A stretch of DNA of 6,572 bases from an uncultured Rhodospirillaceae bacterium (GCA_913054205.1 CAJXJM010000151.1:1-6572), one strand, 5' to 3'. Shown: positions 1 through 5,958, counted from the first letter of the stretch. The notes: generated by a model from the sequence alone, not told the origin. A program made the numbers and translations.

Positions 1-362
1 TCGGCCTTGGCGCCGATCATCTCGACGCCGTATTTGTCCAATATCCCCGCCTCGGCCAGTTCGATGCCGGCGTTCAAGCCGGTCTGCCCGCCCATGGTCG
101 GCAGTAATGCATCGGGCTTTTCCTTGGCGATAATCTTTTCCAGCATGTCAAGCGTGATCGGCTCGATATAGGTGGCGTCGGCCAAGGACGGGTCAGTCAT
201 GATCGTCGCCGGATTGGAATTGACCAGCACCACCCGGTAGCCCTCTTCCCGTAGCGCCTTACACGCCTGCGCGCCCGAATAATCAAACTCACAGGCCTGG
301 CCAATCACAATCGGCCCGGCGCCGATGATCATGATGGTTTTGATGTCGGTGCGTTTCGGCAT
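1..362 (-). CDS. carB: Carbamoyl-phosphate synthase large subunit, N-terminal 120 codons (partial)
   Basis: CarB is the synthetase subunit of carbamoyl-phosphate synthase. It uses ammonia from CarA, bicarbonate and two ATP to make cytoplasmic carbamoyl phosphate for pyrimidines and arginine. The visible part begins [20 protein letters not shown] and continues with [34 protein letters not shown] and [11 protein letters not shown]. This is the standard pre-ATP-grasp start of the first synthetase half, about a tenth of a typical CarB of roughly 1,070-1,100 residues; the rest lies beyond position 1. The ATG at 362-360 is the conserved family start. It shares one base with the stop codon of the upstream 33-codon ORF (TAATG). 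A purine-rich stretch, GGGGGTGAT, lies just upstream on the minus strand, inside that small ORF, so translation is probably coupled. No damage is visible. Confidence 0.97.
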   Translation of the reverse strand, partial: MPKRTDIKTIMIIGAGPIVIGQACEFDYSGAQACKALREEGYRVVLVNSNPATIMTDPSLADATYIEPITLDMLEKIIAKEKPDALLPTMGGQTGLNAGIELAEAGILDKYGVEMIGAKA

Positions 363-463
363 TAGATCACCCCCAGCAGCGCCAGGATCAGCAACACCGT
401 CGTCGCCACGAAGAAGTAGATGTTGTAGCGGAATTTGTGGACGATTTCCTTGAACTTGCTCAT
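362..463 (-). CDS. 33-residue single-helix membrane protein between carA and carB
   Basis: I do not recognise this small protein. It starts [14 protein letters not shown] and continues with a hydrophobic stretch (about residues 15-33, [19 protein letters not shown]) that runs to the C-terminus. The N-terminus is basic (K3, K5, K10, R12, plus H9). This predicts one membrane-spanning or tail-anchored helix with the N-terminus in the cytoplasm by the positive-inside rule. Its ATG overlaps the carA stop (ATGA) and its TAA overlaps the carB ATG (TAATG). A strong Shine-Dalgarno sequence, GGAGGGGG at 478-471, lies in the last carA codons about 7 bases from the ATG. The tight packing, good ribosome site and coherent helix argue for a real translated gene rather than chance. 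A role linked to CarA/CarB, or simply in coupling their translation, is inference. The longer reading frame upstream of this ATG is antisense-like shadow of carA and is not used. Confidence 0.72.
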   Translation of the reverse strand: MSKFKEIVHKFRYNIYFFVATTVLLILALLGVI

Positions 464-1644
464 GGGGCCGCCCCCTCCATCAGTGCCACGAACCGGTCGA
501 ACAAGTAGTGGCTGTCCTGCGGGCCCGGCGAGGCTTCGGGGTGGTATTGGACGGAAAAGATTGGTTTTCCGTCGACGCGGATGCCTTCGAGGGTGCCATC
601 GAACAATGAGCGGTGGGTTTCGATGACGCCGCTCGGCAGGGAGTTGGCTTCGACGACGAAGCCGTGGTTTTGGCTGGTGATCTCGACTTTGGAGGTCTCG
701 AGGTCTTTGACCGGATGATTGGCCCCTCTGTGGCCGTGATGCATTTTTGTGGTTTTGGCGCCGAGGGCGAGCGAGAGCATTTGGTGGCCGAGGCAAATGC
801 CGAAGATTGGCAGGTTTTTCTCGATCAATGCTTTAATCGTTGGCACCGCGTATTCGCCGGTTGCCACCGGATCGCCGGGGCCGTTCGATAAAAATACACC
901 GTCTGGTTTGTGCGCCAAAATGTCTTCGGCGCTTGTAGATGCCGGAACCACGGTGACTTTACAGCCGGCCGCCGCAAGGCATCTCAGAATATTGCGCTTA
1001 GCGCCGAAATCCATCGCGACGACATGGCGTTGAGGTGAATTTTGTTGGCCGTAGCCGTCTTTAATCGACCAGATGCTTTCGTCCCAGCTATAGGTTTGCG
1101 TGCAGGTGACGTCTTTTGCCAGGTCCATGCCTTCAAGGCCCGGGAATTCACTCGCTTGTTTGAGGGCGGCTTCGACATCCACGCTGCCATTCTCTTTGGC
1201 ATTCACAATCGTCGCATTGGCAAAGCCGACGTCGCGAATGCGGCGCGTCAGGCGTCTGGTGTCGATGCCGGTAACGGCTGGCAGATTGTGAGACTTCAGC
1301 CACTCATCGAGATGTTTGGCGGCGCGCCAGCTGGACGGAGCGCTGATGTCCGCTCCCATGACACAACCCCGCACAGCGGGGGTCACGGTTTCGATGTCTT
1401 CCGGATTTGTGCCGACATTGCCGATATGCGGGAAAGTAAAGGTAATGATTTGCCCGGCATAAGACGGATCGGTGAGGATTTCCTGATAGCCAGTGAGCGA
1501 GGTGTTAAAACAAACTTCGCCGGTGGCAGAAGTTTCAGCGCCGGCACCTTTGCCCCAAAAGACCGTTCCATCCTCAAGAATCAACGCTGCGTCCTTACCC
1601 GGAGGACAAATATTTAGCGCAGTATTCTTAATGGCGTCCGTCAT
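460..1644 (-). CDS. carA: Carbamoyl-phosphate synthase small (glutaminase) subunit
   Basis: CarA hydrolyses glutamine and channels ammonia to CarB for carbamoyl phosphate synthesis in the cytoplasm. The 394-residue product has the usual family length. The N-terminal CarA-specific domain contains [20 protein letters not shown] (residues 42-61) and [13 protein letters not shown] (71-83). The class I glutamine amidotransferase domain starts near residue 207. It shows SNGPGDP (253-259), the nucleophile motif GICLGHQ with Cys284, [11 protein letters not shown] (302-312), TSQNHGF (323-329) and HPEASPGP with His368 and Glu370, so the Cys-His-Glu triad is complete. The ATG at 1644 is preceded by AAGGAT about 11 bases upstream. 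The stop TGA overlaps the start of the following small ORF. A promoter candidate lies at 1798-1770, giving a leader of about 120 bases. Confidence 0.98.
   Translation of the reverse strand: MTDAIKNTALNICPPGKDAALILEDGTVFWGKGAGAETSATGEVCFNTSLTGYQEILTDPSYAGQIITFTFPHIGNVGTNPEDIETVTPAVRGCVMGADISAPSSWRAAKHLDEWLKSHNLPAVTGIDTRRLTRRIRDVGFANATIVNAKENGSVDVEAALKQASEFPGLEGMDLAKDVTCTQTYSWDESIWSIKDGYGQQNSPQRHVVAMDFGAKRNILRCLAAAGCKVTVVPASTSAEDILAHKPDGVFLSNGPGDPVATGEYAVPTIKALIEKNLPIFGICLGHQMLSLALGAKTTKMHHGHRGANHPVKDLETSKVEITSQNHGFVVEANSLPSGVIETHRSLFDGTLEGIRVDGKPIFSVQYHPEASPGPQDSHYLFDRFVALMEGAAP
471..478 (-). promoter_or_regulatory. Ribosome binding site for the 33-codon ORF, inside the carA 3' end
   Basis: On the minus strand the last carA codons read ATGGAGGGGGCGGCCCC before ATGA. 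GGAGGGGG is a near-ideal Shine-Dalgarno sequence about 7 bases upstream of the small ORF start at 463. It also encodes Glu-Gly-Ala at the CarA C-terminus, so its presence may be partly coding constraint. It supports initiation at 463. Confidence 0.65.
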
Positions 1645-1769
1645 TTTTGCGGCGGATCCTTATCTTTTTGAACGTCGCAAGTGTTTGTTTAGAACGTTCG
1701 GATTGTCAATCTTGTTGGTGAACCGCCGGTCAGTTGCATTCCCCGGCTCTCACGTCAGGTTGGAGCCAT

Positions 1770-1798
1770 CTCATAAGCGATACTCAGGTTTCGGTCAA
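1770..1798 (-). promoter_or_regulatory. Candidate sigma-70 promoter of the carA operon
   Basis: Reading the minus strand, TTGACC (1798-1793) is separated by 17 bases from TATGAG (1775-1770): five of six and four of six matches to the -35 and -10 consensus at optimal spacing. Transcription would begin near 1763, leaving a carA leader of about 120 bases. A second TTGACA occurs at 1709-1704 but has no good -10 partner. Assigned by eye. Confidence 0.5.
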
Positions 1799-1826
1799 GC
1801 CTAAAAAATTTAAATTAATCGTTTAA

Positions 1827-1839
1827 TATCAAATACTTA
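1827..1839 (+). promoter_or_regulatory. Perfect IHF consensus match between carA and the GatB/YqeY gene
   Basis: TATCAAATACTTA matches every fixed position of the IHF consensus WATCAANNNNTTR. An A/T-rich stretch (1802-1826) lies directly 5' of it, as in many strong IHF sites. The site sits about 65-75 bases upstream of the predicted carA start and about 55 bases upstream of the predicted GatB/YqeY start, so a bend here could affect both promoters. The E. coli carAB P1 promoter is known to involve IHF. Conservation of the mechanism here is inference, and AT-rich DNA can match by chance. Confidence 0.4.
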
Positions 1840-1854
1840 GAAACGTAAATCGAT

Positions 1855-1884
1855 TTGACTCCGGGTTTTACTTTGGGTTAGTGT
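1855..1884 (+). promoter_or_regulatory. Candidate promoter of the GatB/YqeY gene
   Basis: TTGACT (1855-1860) is followed after 18 bases by TAGTGT (1879-1884). The -35 is good; the -10 keeps only the TAnnnT core. Transcription would start near 1891, giving a leader of about 23 bases that contains the AAGGGGAT ribosome site. The AT-rich tract just upstream could act as an UP element. Confidence 0.35.
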
Positions 1885-1913
1885 CCTTGGCTTCAGTCAA
1901 AGGGGATGATTCG

Positions 1914-2375
1914 ATGCTACGAGAGCAAATAAACGACGTGCTCAAAGAGGCCATGAAGTCCAAAGATAAGATCTGCGTGTCGACTTTACGGCTCATCAAT
2001 GCAGCGATCAAAGACCGCGATATTGCCGACCGTACCAAAGGCGGCGTCGACGAAGAAGGCATCACTGATGATGGTATTCTTCAACTCCTCCAATCGATGA
2101 TCAAGCAGCGCCGGGACTCCATTGAAGCCTATAAAAAAGGCGGCCGTGATGAATTGGCTGCACAGGAGGCTCAGGAAATTGAAATCATCGAGCGTTTTTT
2201 GCCTGAACAATTGGGCGAAGAAGAAATAACCGCGGCGGTCACGAGCGCAATCGAAGCTGTTGGTGCCGAAAGCCTCAAGGAAATGGGCGCGGTGATGGCA
2301 AAACTCCGCGAAGATTTTGCCGGTCAGATGGATTTCGGTAAAGCCAGCGCCATCGTCAAACAGCGGCTTGGGTGA
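1914..2375 (+). CDS. GatB/YqeY domain-containing protein
   Basis: This 153-residue protein belongs to the stand-alone YqeY family, which resembles the tRNA-binding tail of GatB, the amidotransferase that makes Gln-tRNA or Asn-tRNA. Its own role is not firmly established; a link to tRNA is the usual inference. Family motifs are present in order: STLRLINAAIKDRDI (residues 23-37), MIKQRRDSIEAYKKGGR (62-78), ERFLPEQLGEEEI (93-105) and MGAVMAKLREDFAGQMD (124-140), ending VKQRLG. The length fits the family. I chose the ATG at 1914 because AAGGGGAT (1900-1907) sits 6 bases before it and the family starts MLREQI-like; an in-frame GTG at 1881 would add 11 residues without a ribosome site. It is divergent from carA. 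Its last 20 bases overlap the convergent DUF559 gene, and no terminator is visible between them. Confidence 0.95.
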   Translation: MLREQINDVLKEAMKSKDKICVSTLRLINAAIKDRDIADRTKGGVDEEGITDDGILQLLQSMIKQRRDSIEAYKKGGRDELAAQEAQEIEIIERFLPEQLGEEEITAAVTSAIEAVGAESLKEMGAVMAKLREDFAGQMDFGKASAIVKQRLG

Positions 2376-2682
2376 TTTTAAGAACCACGCCGTCTAAATT
2401 CTCGAATATTTCATTGTTCAAAAATCTCAATACGGGATAACCATTGGATTCCAGCCAGCGGGTCCTGCGCTGGTCGTGAGCTTGGGTCGTAGCATGGTGG
2501 CCGCCGTCCACTTCGATTATTAATTTCAACTCTGGACAGAAAAAATCAACGATATACGGGCCGATCGGCACTTGCCGCCGAAAACGATATCCGGAAACCT
2601 GTTTTCGTCTGAGACGACTCCACAGACGTTTTTCTGCGTCAGTCTGGTTTTTACGAAGACTTCTTGCACGCTCGTTGGCCAT
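2356..2682 (-). CDS. DUF559 (Vsr-like PD-(D/E)XK) endonuclease-domain protein
   Basis: This 108-residue protein fits the short DUF559 family, related to very-short-patch-repair endonucleases and other PD-(D/E)XK nucleases. It shows the usual order: RARSLRKNQTDAEKRLWSRL (residues 5-24), GYRFRRQVPIGPYIVDF (31-47), the acidic core IIEVDGGHH (55-63), then RRTRWLESNGYPVLRFLNNE (72-91). Asp46, Glu57 and Asp59 are the likely metal-binding residues and His62/His63 the conserved pair. Its cellular role is unknown; DNA binding or cleavage is family-based inference. The ATG at 2682 is the first possible start, with an in-frame TAA two codons upstream. The ribosome site (AGGGGGGAT) belongs to the adjoining palindromic repeat. 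The stop lies inside the end of the GatB/YqeY gene, with a 20-bp antisense overlap. ubiA ends 159 bases upstream on the same strand, so read-through transcription is possible. Confidence 0.88.
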   Translation of the reverse strand: MANERARSLRKNQTDAEKRLWSRLRRKQVSGYRFRRQVPIGPYIVDFFCPELKLIIEVDGGHHATTQAHDQRRTRWLESNGYPVLRFLNNEIFENLDGVVLKITQAAV

Positions 2683-2691
2683 GGTTTAGAT

Positions 2692-2729
2692 CCCCCCTCC
2701 CTAACCCTCCCCCTCAAGGGGGGAGGGAA
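2692..2729. repeat. Palindromic GC-rich repeat, arm next to the DUF559 start
   Basis: This arm carries CCCTAACCCTCCCCCTCAAG followed by GGGGGAGGGA. Inside it CCCTCCCCC (2705-2713) pairs with GGGGGAGGG (2719-2727) around TCAAG, giving a 9-bp GC-rich hairpin. Bases 2699-2729 are a perfect 31-base inverted copy of 2797-2827, and the match extends to 2692 with one mismatch. Translated on the plus strand it gives the PPSLTLPLKGGG signature often seen as spurious peptide in alphaproteobacterial genomes (from memory, not searched). Confidence 0.9.
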
Positions 2730-2796
2730 ATTAAAAATGGACTTTTCTTGTTATGGAGATGCCAGAGCGATTTTTTTGAAGGATTTCGAAATATTG

Positions 2797-2839
2797 TTCC
2801 CTCCCCCCTTGAGGGGGAGGGTTAGGGTGGGGGGGGGGG
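2797..2839. repeat. Palindromic GC-rich repeat, arm next to the ubiA stop, with an 11-G run
   Basis: This is the inverted partner of the arm at 2692-2729, with the same internal hairpin (CCCTCCCCC, then CTTGA, then GGGGGAGGG). It ends in a run of 11 G (2829-2839), 2 bases short of the ubiA stop codon (2842-2844 on the minus strand). Transcribed from ubiA, the arm forms a stable GC-rich hairpin without a strong U tract, so it could stabilise the ubiA 3' end or weakly terminate; this is inference. The G run is prone to slippage and to miscounting in sequencing. Confidence 0.9.
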
Positions 2840-2841
2840 TG

Positions 2842-3762
2842 CTAAATAATTTGCCCAGCAACAATGCCGCCGAGGAACAGCCAGCTAAACAAGCGGTTTG
2901 ATTTAAATTTGGCGAGGCAGTCAAAAGGGTCCTCTGTTTTGAGGTCCGAGACCTGCCAAATACCATGCAGGGCTGTGAGGCCGAGGCCGACATAAAACGG
3001 CCAGCTGAGGGCGACCAACCAGCCAGAGACGCCCATCAGGCCAATTGTGAACGCGTAAAAAACATAGAGCCAGAAACGTACATTGCCGCTGAGGGCGAGC
3101 GCCGTTGATTTAATGCCGATGATGGCGTCGTCTTCTTTGTCTTGCAGCGCGTAGATCGTATCATAGCCAAGGGTCCAGAAAATCCCAGCGATATAGAGAA
3201 CGACCGCGGGGAGTTGAATGTCACCGCGCACCGCCGCCCAGCCCAACAAGGCTCCCCAATTAAACGTCAGGCCGAGAACAAATTGCGGCCAATAGGTGAA
3301 GCGTTTGGTCAGCGGATAAACTGCGACCAGGATGAGCGAGGCTGCCCCGAGGCCAATTGCAAACCAATTGAACTGCAATAAAATGGTGAGGCCGATCGCG
3401 CTCAAGAACGCCATAAATATAAAGGCTTGTTTGACCGTGATCTGACCGCTCGGGATGGGCCTGTCTTTGGTGCGGGCGACGCCGGCATCAAAATCTCGGT
3501 CCGCAATATCGTTTAAACAGCAGCCCGCACCGCGCATGATCTTTGCGCCGATGCCAAACAAGAAAAACAGCCAGAACACGGTTTTGACATCTGTCCAGTC
3601 TTCTATCGCCAGCGCCAGTGACCACCAGCAGGGGAACAGCAGCAACCAGGTGCCGATCGGTCGGTCAAAGCGGGCGAGCCGGGCGTAGGGGCGCGCAGAT
3701 TTCGGCAGCCAGGTGTCGACCCAATTGCCACGCGGAATGTCGGATGCTGATTGGTTTTCCAT
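2842..3762 (-). CDS. ubiA: 4-hydroxybenzoate polyprenyltransferase
   Basis: UbiA attaches the polyprenyl chain to 4-hydroxybenzoate, the first committed membrane step of ubiquinone synthesis. The 306-residue product has the expected length and many hydrophobic helices. Both Mg-diphosphate-binding aspartate motifs are present: NDIADRDFD (residues 84-92) and YDTIYALQDKEDD (200-212). Also characteristic are RLARFDRPIGTWLLLFPCWW (28-47), RTKDRPIPSG (97-106) and YPLTKR (149-154). The N-terminal 25 residues are soluble. The ATG at 3762 has no Shine-Dalgarno sequence, and a good promoter candidate would place the transcription start at that ATG, suggesting a leaderless message. It is divergent from rsmE with a 65-bp gap. 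Its stop codon almost touches the palindromic repeat. Confidence 0.97.
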   Translation of the reverse strand: MENQSASDIPRGNWVDTWLPKSARPYARLARFDRPIGTWLLLFPCWWSLALAIEDWTDVKTVFWLFFLFGIGAKIMRGAGCCLNDIADRDFDAGVARTKDRPIPSGQITVKQAFIFMAFLSAIGLTILLQFNWFAIGLGAASLILVAVYPLTKRFTYWPQFVLGLTFNWGALLGWAAVRGDIQLPAVVLYIAGIFWTLGYDTIYALQDKEDDAIIGIKSTALALSGNVRFWLYVFYAFTIGLMGVSGWLVALSWPFYVGLGLTALHGIWQVSDLKTEDPFDCLAKFKSNRLFSWLFLGGIVAGQII

Positions 3763-3768
3763 AAAGCC

Positions 3769-3798
3769 ATTTTATTCGTTAGAGTTGGCAGATGACAA
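3769..3798 (-). promoter_or_regulatory. Candidate ubiA promoter giving a leaderless transcript
   Basis: On the minus strand TTGTCA (3798-3793) is followed after 18 bases by TAAAAT (3774-3769), five of six matches for both boxes. The expected +1, seven bases past the -10, is position 3762, the A of the ubiA ATG. The missing ribosome site at ubiA agrees with this. Assigned by eye. Confidence 0.5.
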
Positions 3799-3827
3799 GG
3801 CAGGGGAAAATAAGGTAAAGGATTCCG

Positions 3828-4568
3828 ATGGCGTCTCTGATTAGATTATATGTCGAAGCTGATTTGCAAGATGGCAAAACACTTGAAATTCAAGCGGGCC
3901 AGCTTCACTACCTCAAAAATGTCATGCGCCTTGGCCGTGGCGCTCAATTGGCTCTGTTTAATGGACGCGACGGCGAATATTTGGCCGAGATTGTTGAGAT
4001 CGAAAAAAAGAGTCTTCAGATAAAACTGCTTGAGCAAACACGGCAGCAAATCCTGGATCCTGATATTTGGCTTGTATTTGCGCCGGTTAAAAAGAGCCGC
4101 ATCGATATGATTGCCGAAAAAGCGACCGAGCTTGGCGTGGCTAAATTCGTTCCAGTGATAACAGACCATACCAATGTTGAGCGGGTTAAAGTTGATCGCC
4201 TCCGCGCCAATGCCATCGAAGCGGCAGAACAATGCCGCCGCCTGACGGTGCCGGAATTTGAGGAGCCTCAAGCGCTCAGTAAATTGTTGGATAATTGGGA
4301 TGAAACTCGTCGCCTGTTGGTGATGGATGAGACGGCAGAGAATGCTCCAGATGCTGTAAAGATGTCCGATCTTCGGGCAGATAAAATTAATATACCAAGT
4401 GACGCAATTTTGATCGGCCCTGAGGGAGGGTTTTCGCCATCTGAGCTTGACCTGATGGAGAAACTGCCCTTTGTTACAAAAGTCAGCCTGGGGGGGAGGA
4501 TTCTTCGCGCAGAAACCGCCGCCCTCGCGGCGCTTGCCCTTTGGCAGGAATTAATTGGGCAAAGCTAA
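3828..4568 (+). CDS. rsmE: 16S rRNA (uracil(1498)-N(3))-methyltransferase
   Basis: RsmE is a SPOUT-fold (trefoil-knot) enzyme that uses SAM to methylate U1498 of 16S rRNA in the assembled 30S subunit. The 246-residue product has the usual length. The N-terminal PUA-like part shows QLHYLKNVMRLGRG (residues 25-38) and FNGRDGEYLAEI (44-55). The C-terminal SPOUT domain shows EKATELGVAKFVPV (97-110), EAAEQCRRLTVP (131-142), IGPEGGFSPSE (196-206) and the knot motif LGGRILRAETA (221-231). A run of seven G (4490-4496) encodes part of that last motif and the frame is intact. AAAGGA lies 5 bases before the ATG at 3828. The 65-bp divergent gap from ubiA must hold its promoter, but I see only a weak candidate (TTGGCA at 3785-3790). 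gshA follows after 34 bp on the same strand, probably co-transcribed. Confidence 0.97.
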   Translation: MASLIRLYVEADLQDGKTLEIQAGQLHYLKNVMRLGRGAQLALFNGRDGEYLAEIVEIEKKSLQIKLLEQTRQQILDPDIWLVFAPVKKSRIDMIAEKATELGVAKFVPVITDHTNVERVKVDRLRANAIEAAEQCRRLTVPEFEEPQALSKLLDNWDETRRLLVMDETAENAPDAVKMSDLRADKINIPSDAILIGPEGGFSPSELDLMEKLPFVTKVSLGGRILRAETAALAALALWQELIGQS

Positions 4569-4602
4569 ATTTGAAGTAATCCATGCGAAAGTATTAGTCT
4601 GA

Positions 4603-5958
4603 ATGAATTCAACAGATGTAAATGAAAAAATCGTCGATAAGGCGCAACTCACAGCTTACATAGCCTCTGGCTGCAAGCCGGAAGAAGATTGGCGCATTGG
4701 CACCGAGCACGAAAAATTTGCCTTTGATCTTAAAACCTTAAAGCCCCTGACTTATGAAGGTGGCATCCGGTCTTTGCTTGAAAAGCTGACGGAATTTGGC
4801 TGGGAACCAGTGCTGGAAAACGGCGTTCCGATAGCTCTTAAAAACGCTGATGGCAGTTCAGTTACGCTAGAGCCGGGCGGCCAGGTTGAGCTTTCGGGCG
4901 CACCTTTGGAAACCCTCCACCAAACTTGCCGTGAAGTGACAAGTCATATCAGTCAGGTCAAAGAAGTCGCTGATAAATTAGGCGCCGGTTTTTTGGGCCT
5001 CGGTTATCAACCCAAATGGTCTTTGGATGATGTCGAATGGATGCCCAAGGGGCGCTATAAAATCATGCGTGAATATATGCCAAAGCGCGGCACACTCGGC
5101 CATCATATGATGCTGGCAACCTGCACCGTTCAGGTAAACCTCGATTTTCGCTCCGAAGCTCATATGGTGGATATGTTTAGGGGCGCTCTTGCGTTGCAGC
5201 CTTTGGCGACAGCGCTCTGGGCCAACTCGCCGTTCAAAGATGGCAACAAAAACGATTTCCTCAGTTATCGCAGTCACATCTGGACCGACACTGATCCAGA
5301 TCGTTGTGGTGTGATGCCCTTTGTTTTTGAAGATAATTTTGGCTTTGAAAGCTATGTCGATTACATGCTCGATGTGCCGATGTATTTTGTTTATCGCAAC
5401 GGTCAATATATAGATGCCTCCGGTCAATCCTTCCGCGACTTCATGGCGGGTAAGCTGCCGGCACTGCCCGGAGAAACCCCGAGCATCAAAGATTGGGAAG
5501 ATCATCTGACAACAGCGTTCCCCGAAGTGCGGCTTAAAAAATTCATTGAAATGCGCGGTGCCGATGGCGGTCCATCGAAAAATCTTTGTGCCTTACCAGC
5601 GTTTTGGGTTGGTTTGTTGTATGACGATCAGGCTTTAAGCGACATTACGTATTTGATCAGCGATTGGAGCTATGCCGAAGTGTCTGCGCTTCGCGACCAA
5701 GTTCCGATGACAGCGCTCAAAACGCCATTCCGCGGTGGCTCGCTTCAGGATTTGGCAAAAGATGTCCTGAAGATTGCTAAACAGGGTTTAACGCGCCGCG
5801 CCAAATTAGACGGCTCTGGACAGGATGAAACCGTGTTTTTAAACCCGCTTCATGCGATTGCGGAAAGTGGGATCACACCGGCTGAAGAATTGCTCGCCCA
5901 TTTCGATGGCGATTGGTCGGGCAGTGTCGATCCGGTGTTTAAGGAATACGCCTATTAG
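4603..5958 (+). CDS. gshA: Glutamate-cysteine ligase, plant/alphaproteobacterial type
   Basis: This enzyme joins glutamate and cysteine using ATP to give gamma-glutamylcysteine, the first and rate-setting step of glutathione synthesis. At 451 residues it fits the GCS2 family shared by alphaproteobacteria and plants rather than the enterobacterial GshA type. Diagnostic stretches are [13 protein letters not shown] (residues 30-42), [15 protein letters not shown] (87-101), [20 protein letters not shown] (150-169), [11 protein letters not shown] (172-182), [11 protein letters not shown] (314-324) and [13 protein letters not shown] near the C-terminal third. The ATG at 4603 gives the expected N-terminus. 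It lacks a clear Shine-Dalgarno sequence, so it may rely on coupling or start leaderless from a TATTAG box (4592-4597). It lies 34 bp after rsmE. No terminator is visible after its stop; the next 27 bases lead to a strong ribosome site. Confidence 0.97.
   Translation: MNSTDVNEKIVDKAQLTAYIASGCKPEEDWRIGTEHEKFAFDLKTLKPLTYEGGIRSLLEKLTEFGWEPVLENGVPIALKNADGSSVTLEPGGQVELSGAPLETLHQTCREVTSHISQVKEVADKLGAGFLGLGYQPKWSLDDVEWMPKGRYKIMREYMPKRGTLGHHMMLATCTVQVNLDFRSEAHMVDMFRGALALQPLATALWANSPFKDGNKNDFLSYRSHIWTDTDPDRCGVMPFVFEDNFGFESYVDYMLDVPMYFVYRNGQYIDASGQSFRDFMAGKLPALPGETPSIKDWEDHLTTAFPEVRLKKFIEMRGADGGPSKNLCALPAFWVGLLYDDQALSDITYLISDWSYAEVSALRDQVPMTALKTPFRGGSLQDLAKDVLKIAKQGLTRRAKLDGSGQDETVFLNPLHAIAESGITPAEELLAHFDGDWSGSVDPVFKEYAY

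Larger units (their letters stand above)
2692..2839. repeat. Composite inverted-repeat element between ubiA and the DUF559 gene (MITE/REP-like)
   Basis: Two inverted arms flank a 67-base AT-rich core (2730-2796) that contains the perfect palindrome ATTTCGAAAT (2783-2792). The layout resembles REP doublets or a small non-autonomous element. No target-site duplication is visible at the outer ends and no transposase lies in the window. The whole gap between ubiA and the DUF559 start is essentially this element. Confidence 0.75.

Noticed and set aside
362..796. 144-codon minus-strand ORF ending at the carB start
   Set aside because: Only its last 33 codons, after the carA stop, look protein-like. 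The upstream part is an Arg/Pro-rich shadow of carA.
613..1617. Long plus-strand ORFs opposite carA (613-891, 749-1033, 1042-1617)
   Set aside because: They are antisense to a clearly conserved gene and have no ribosome sites or recognisable domains.
1692..1709. GAACGTTC palindrome and GATTGTCAATC inverted repeat upstream of carA as operator candidates
   Set aside because: They do not fit the alphaproteobacterial LexA spacing (GTTC-N7-GTTC) or another operator I can name, and such short palindromes are common by chance.
1689..1739. 16-codon upstream ORF (MQLTGGSPTRLTIRTF) in the predicted carA leader, minus strand
   Set aside because: Its only purine stretch (GGGGA) is one base from the ATG, too close to act as a ribosome site, and there is no attenuator-like alternative hairpin with a U-run.
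2692..2839. Insertion sequence or CRISPR interpretation of the repeat
   Set aside because: There are only two inverted arms, no regular direct repeats with spacers, no transposase and no target-site duplication.
2572..2993. ORFs crossing the palindromic repeat (2572-2901 plus, 2751-2993 minus, 2526-2717 minus)
   Set aside because: Their peptides such as SLTLPLKGGG are translation of the repeat DNA itself.
4583..4597. Four-codon ORF (MRKY) in front of gshA
   Set aside because: No ribosome site; an ORF this short is expected by chance.
4978..5505. 175-codon minus-strand ORF opposite gshA
   Set aside because: Shadow of the conserved gshA frame; no domain or initiation signal.
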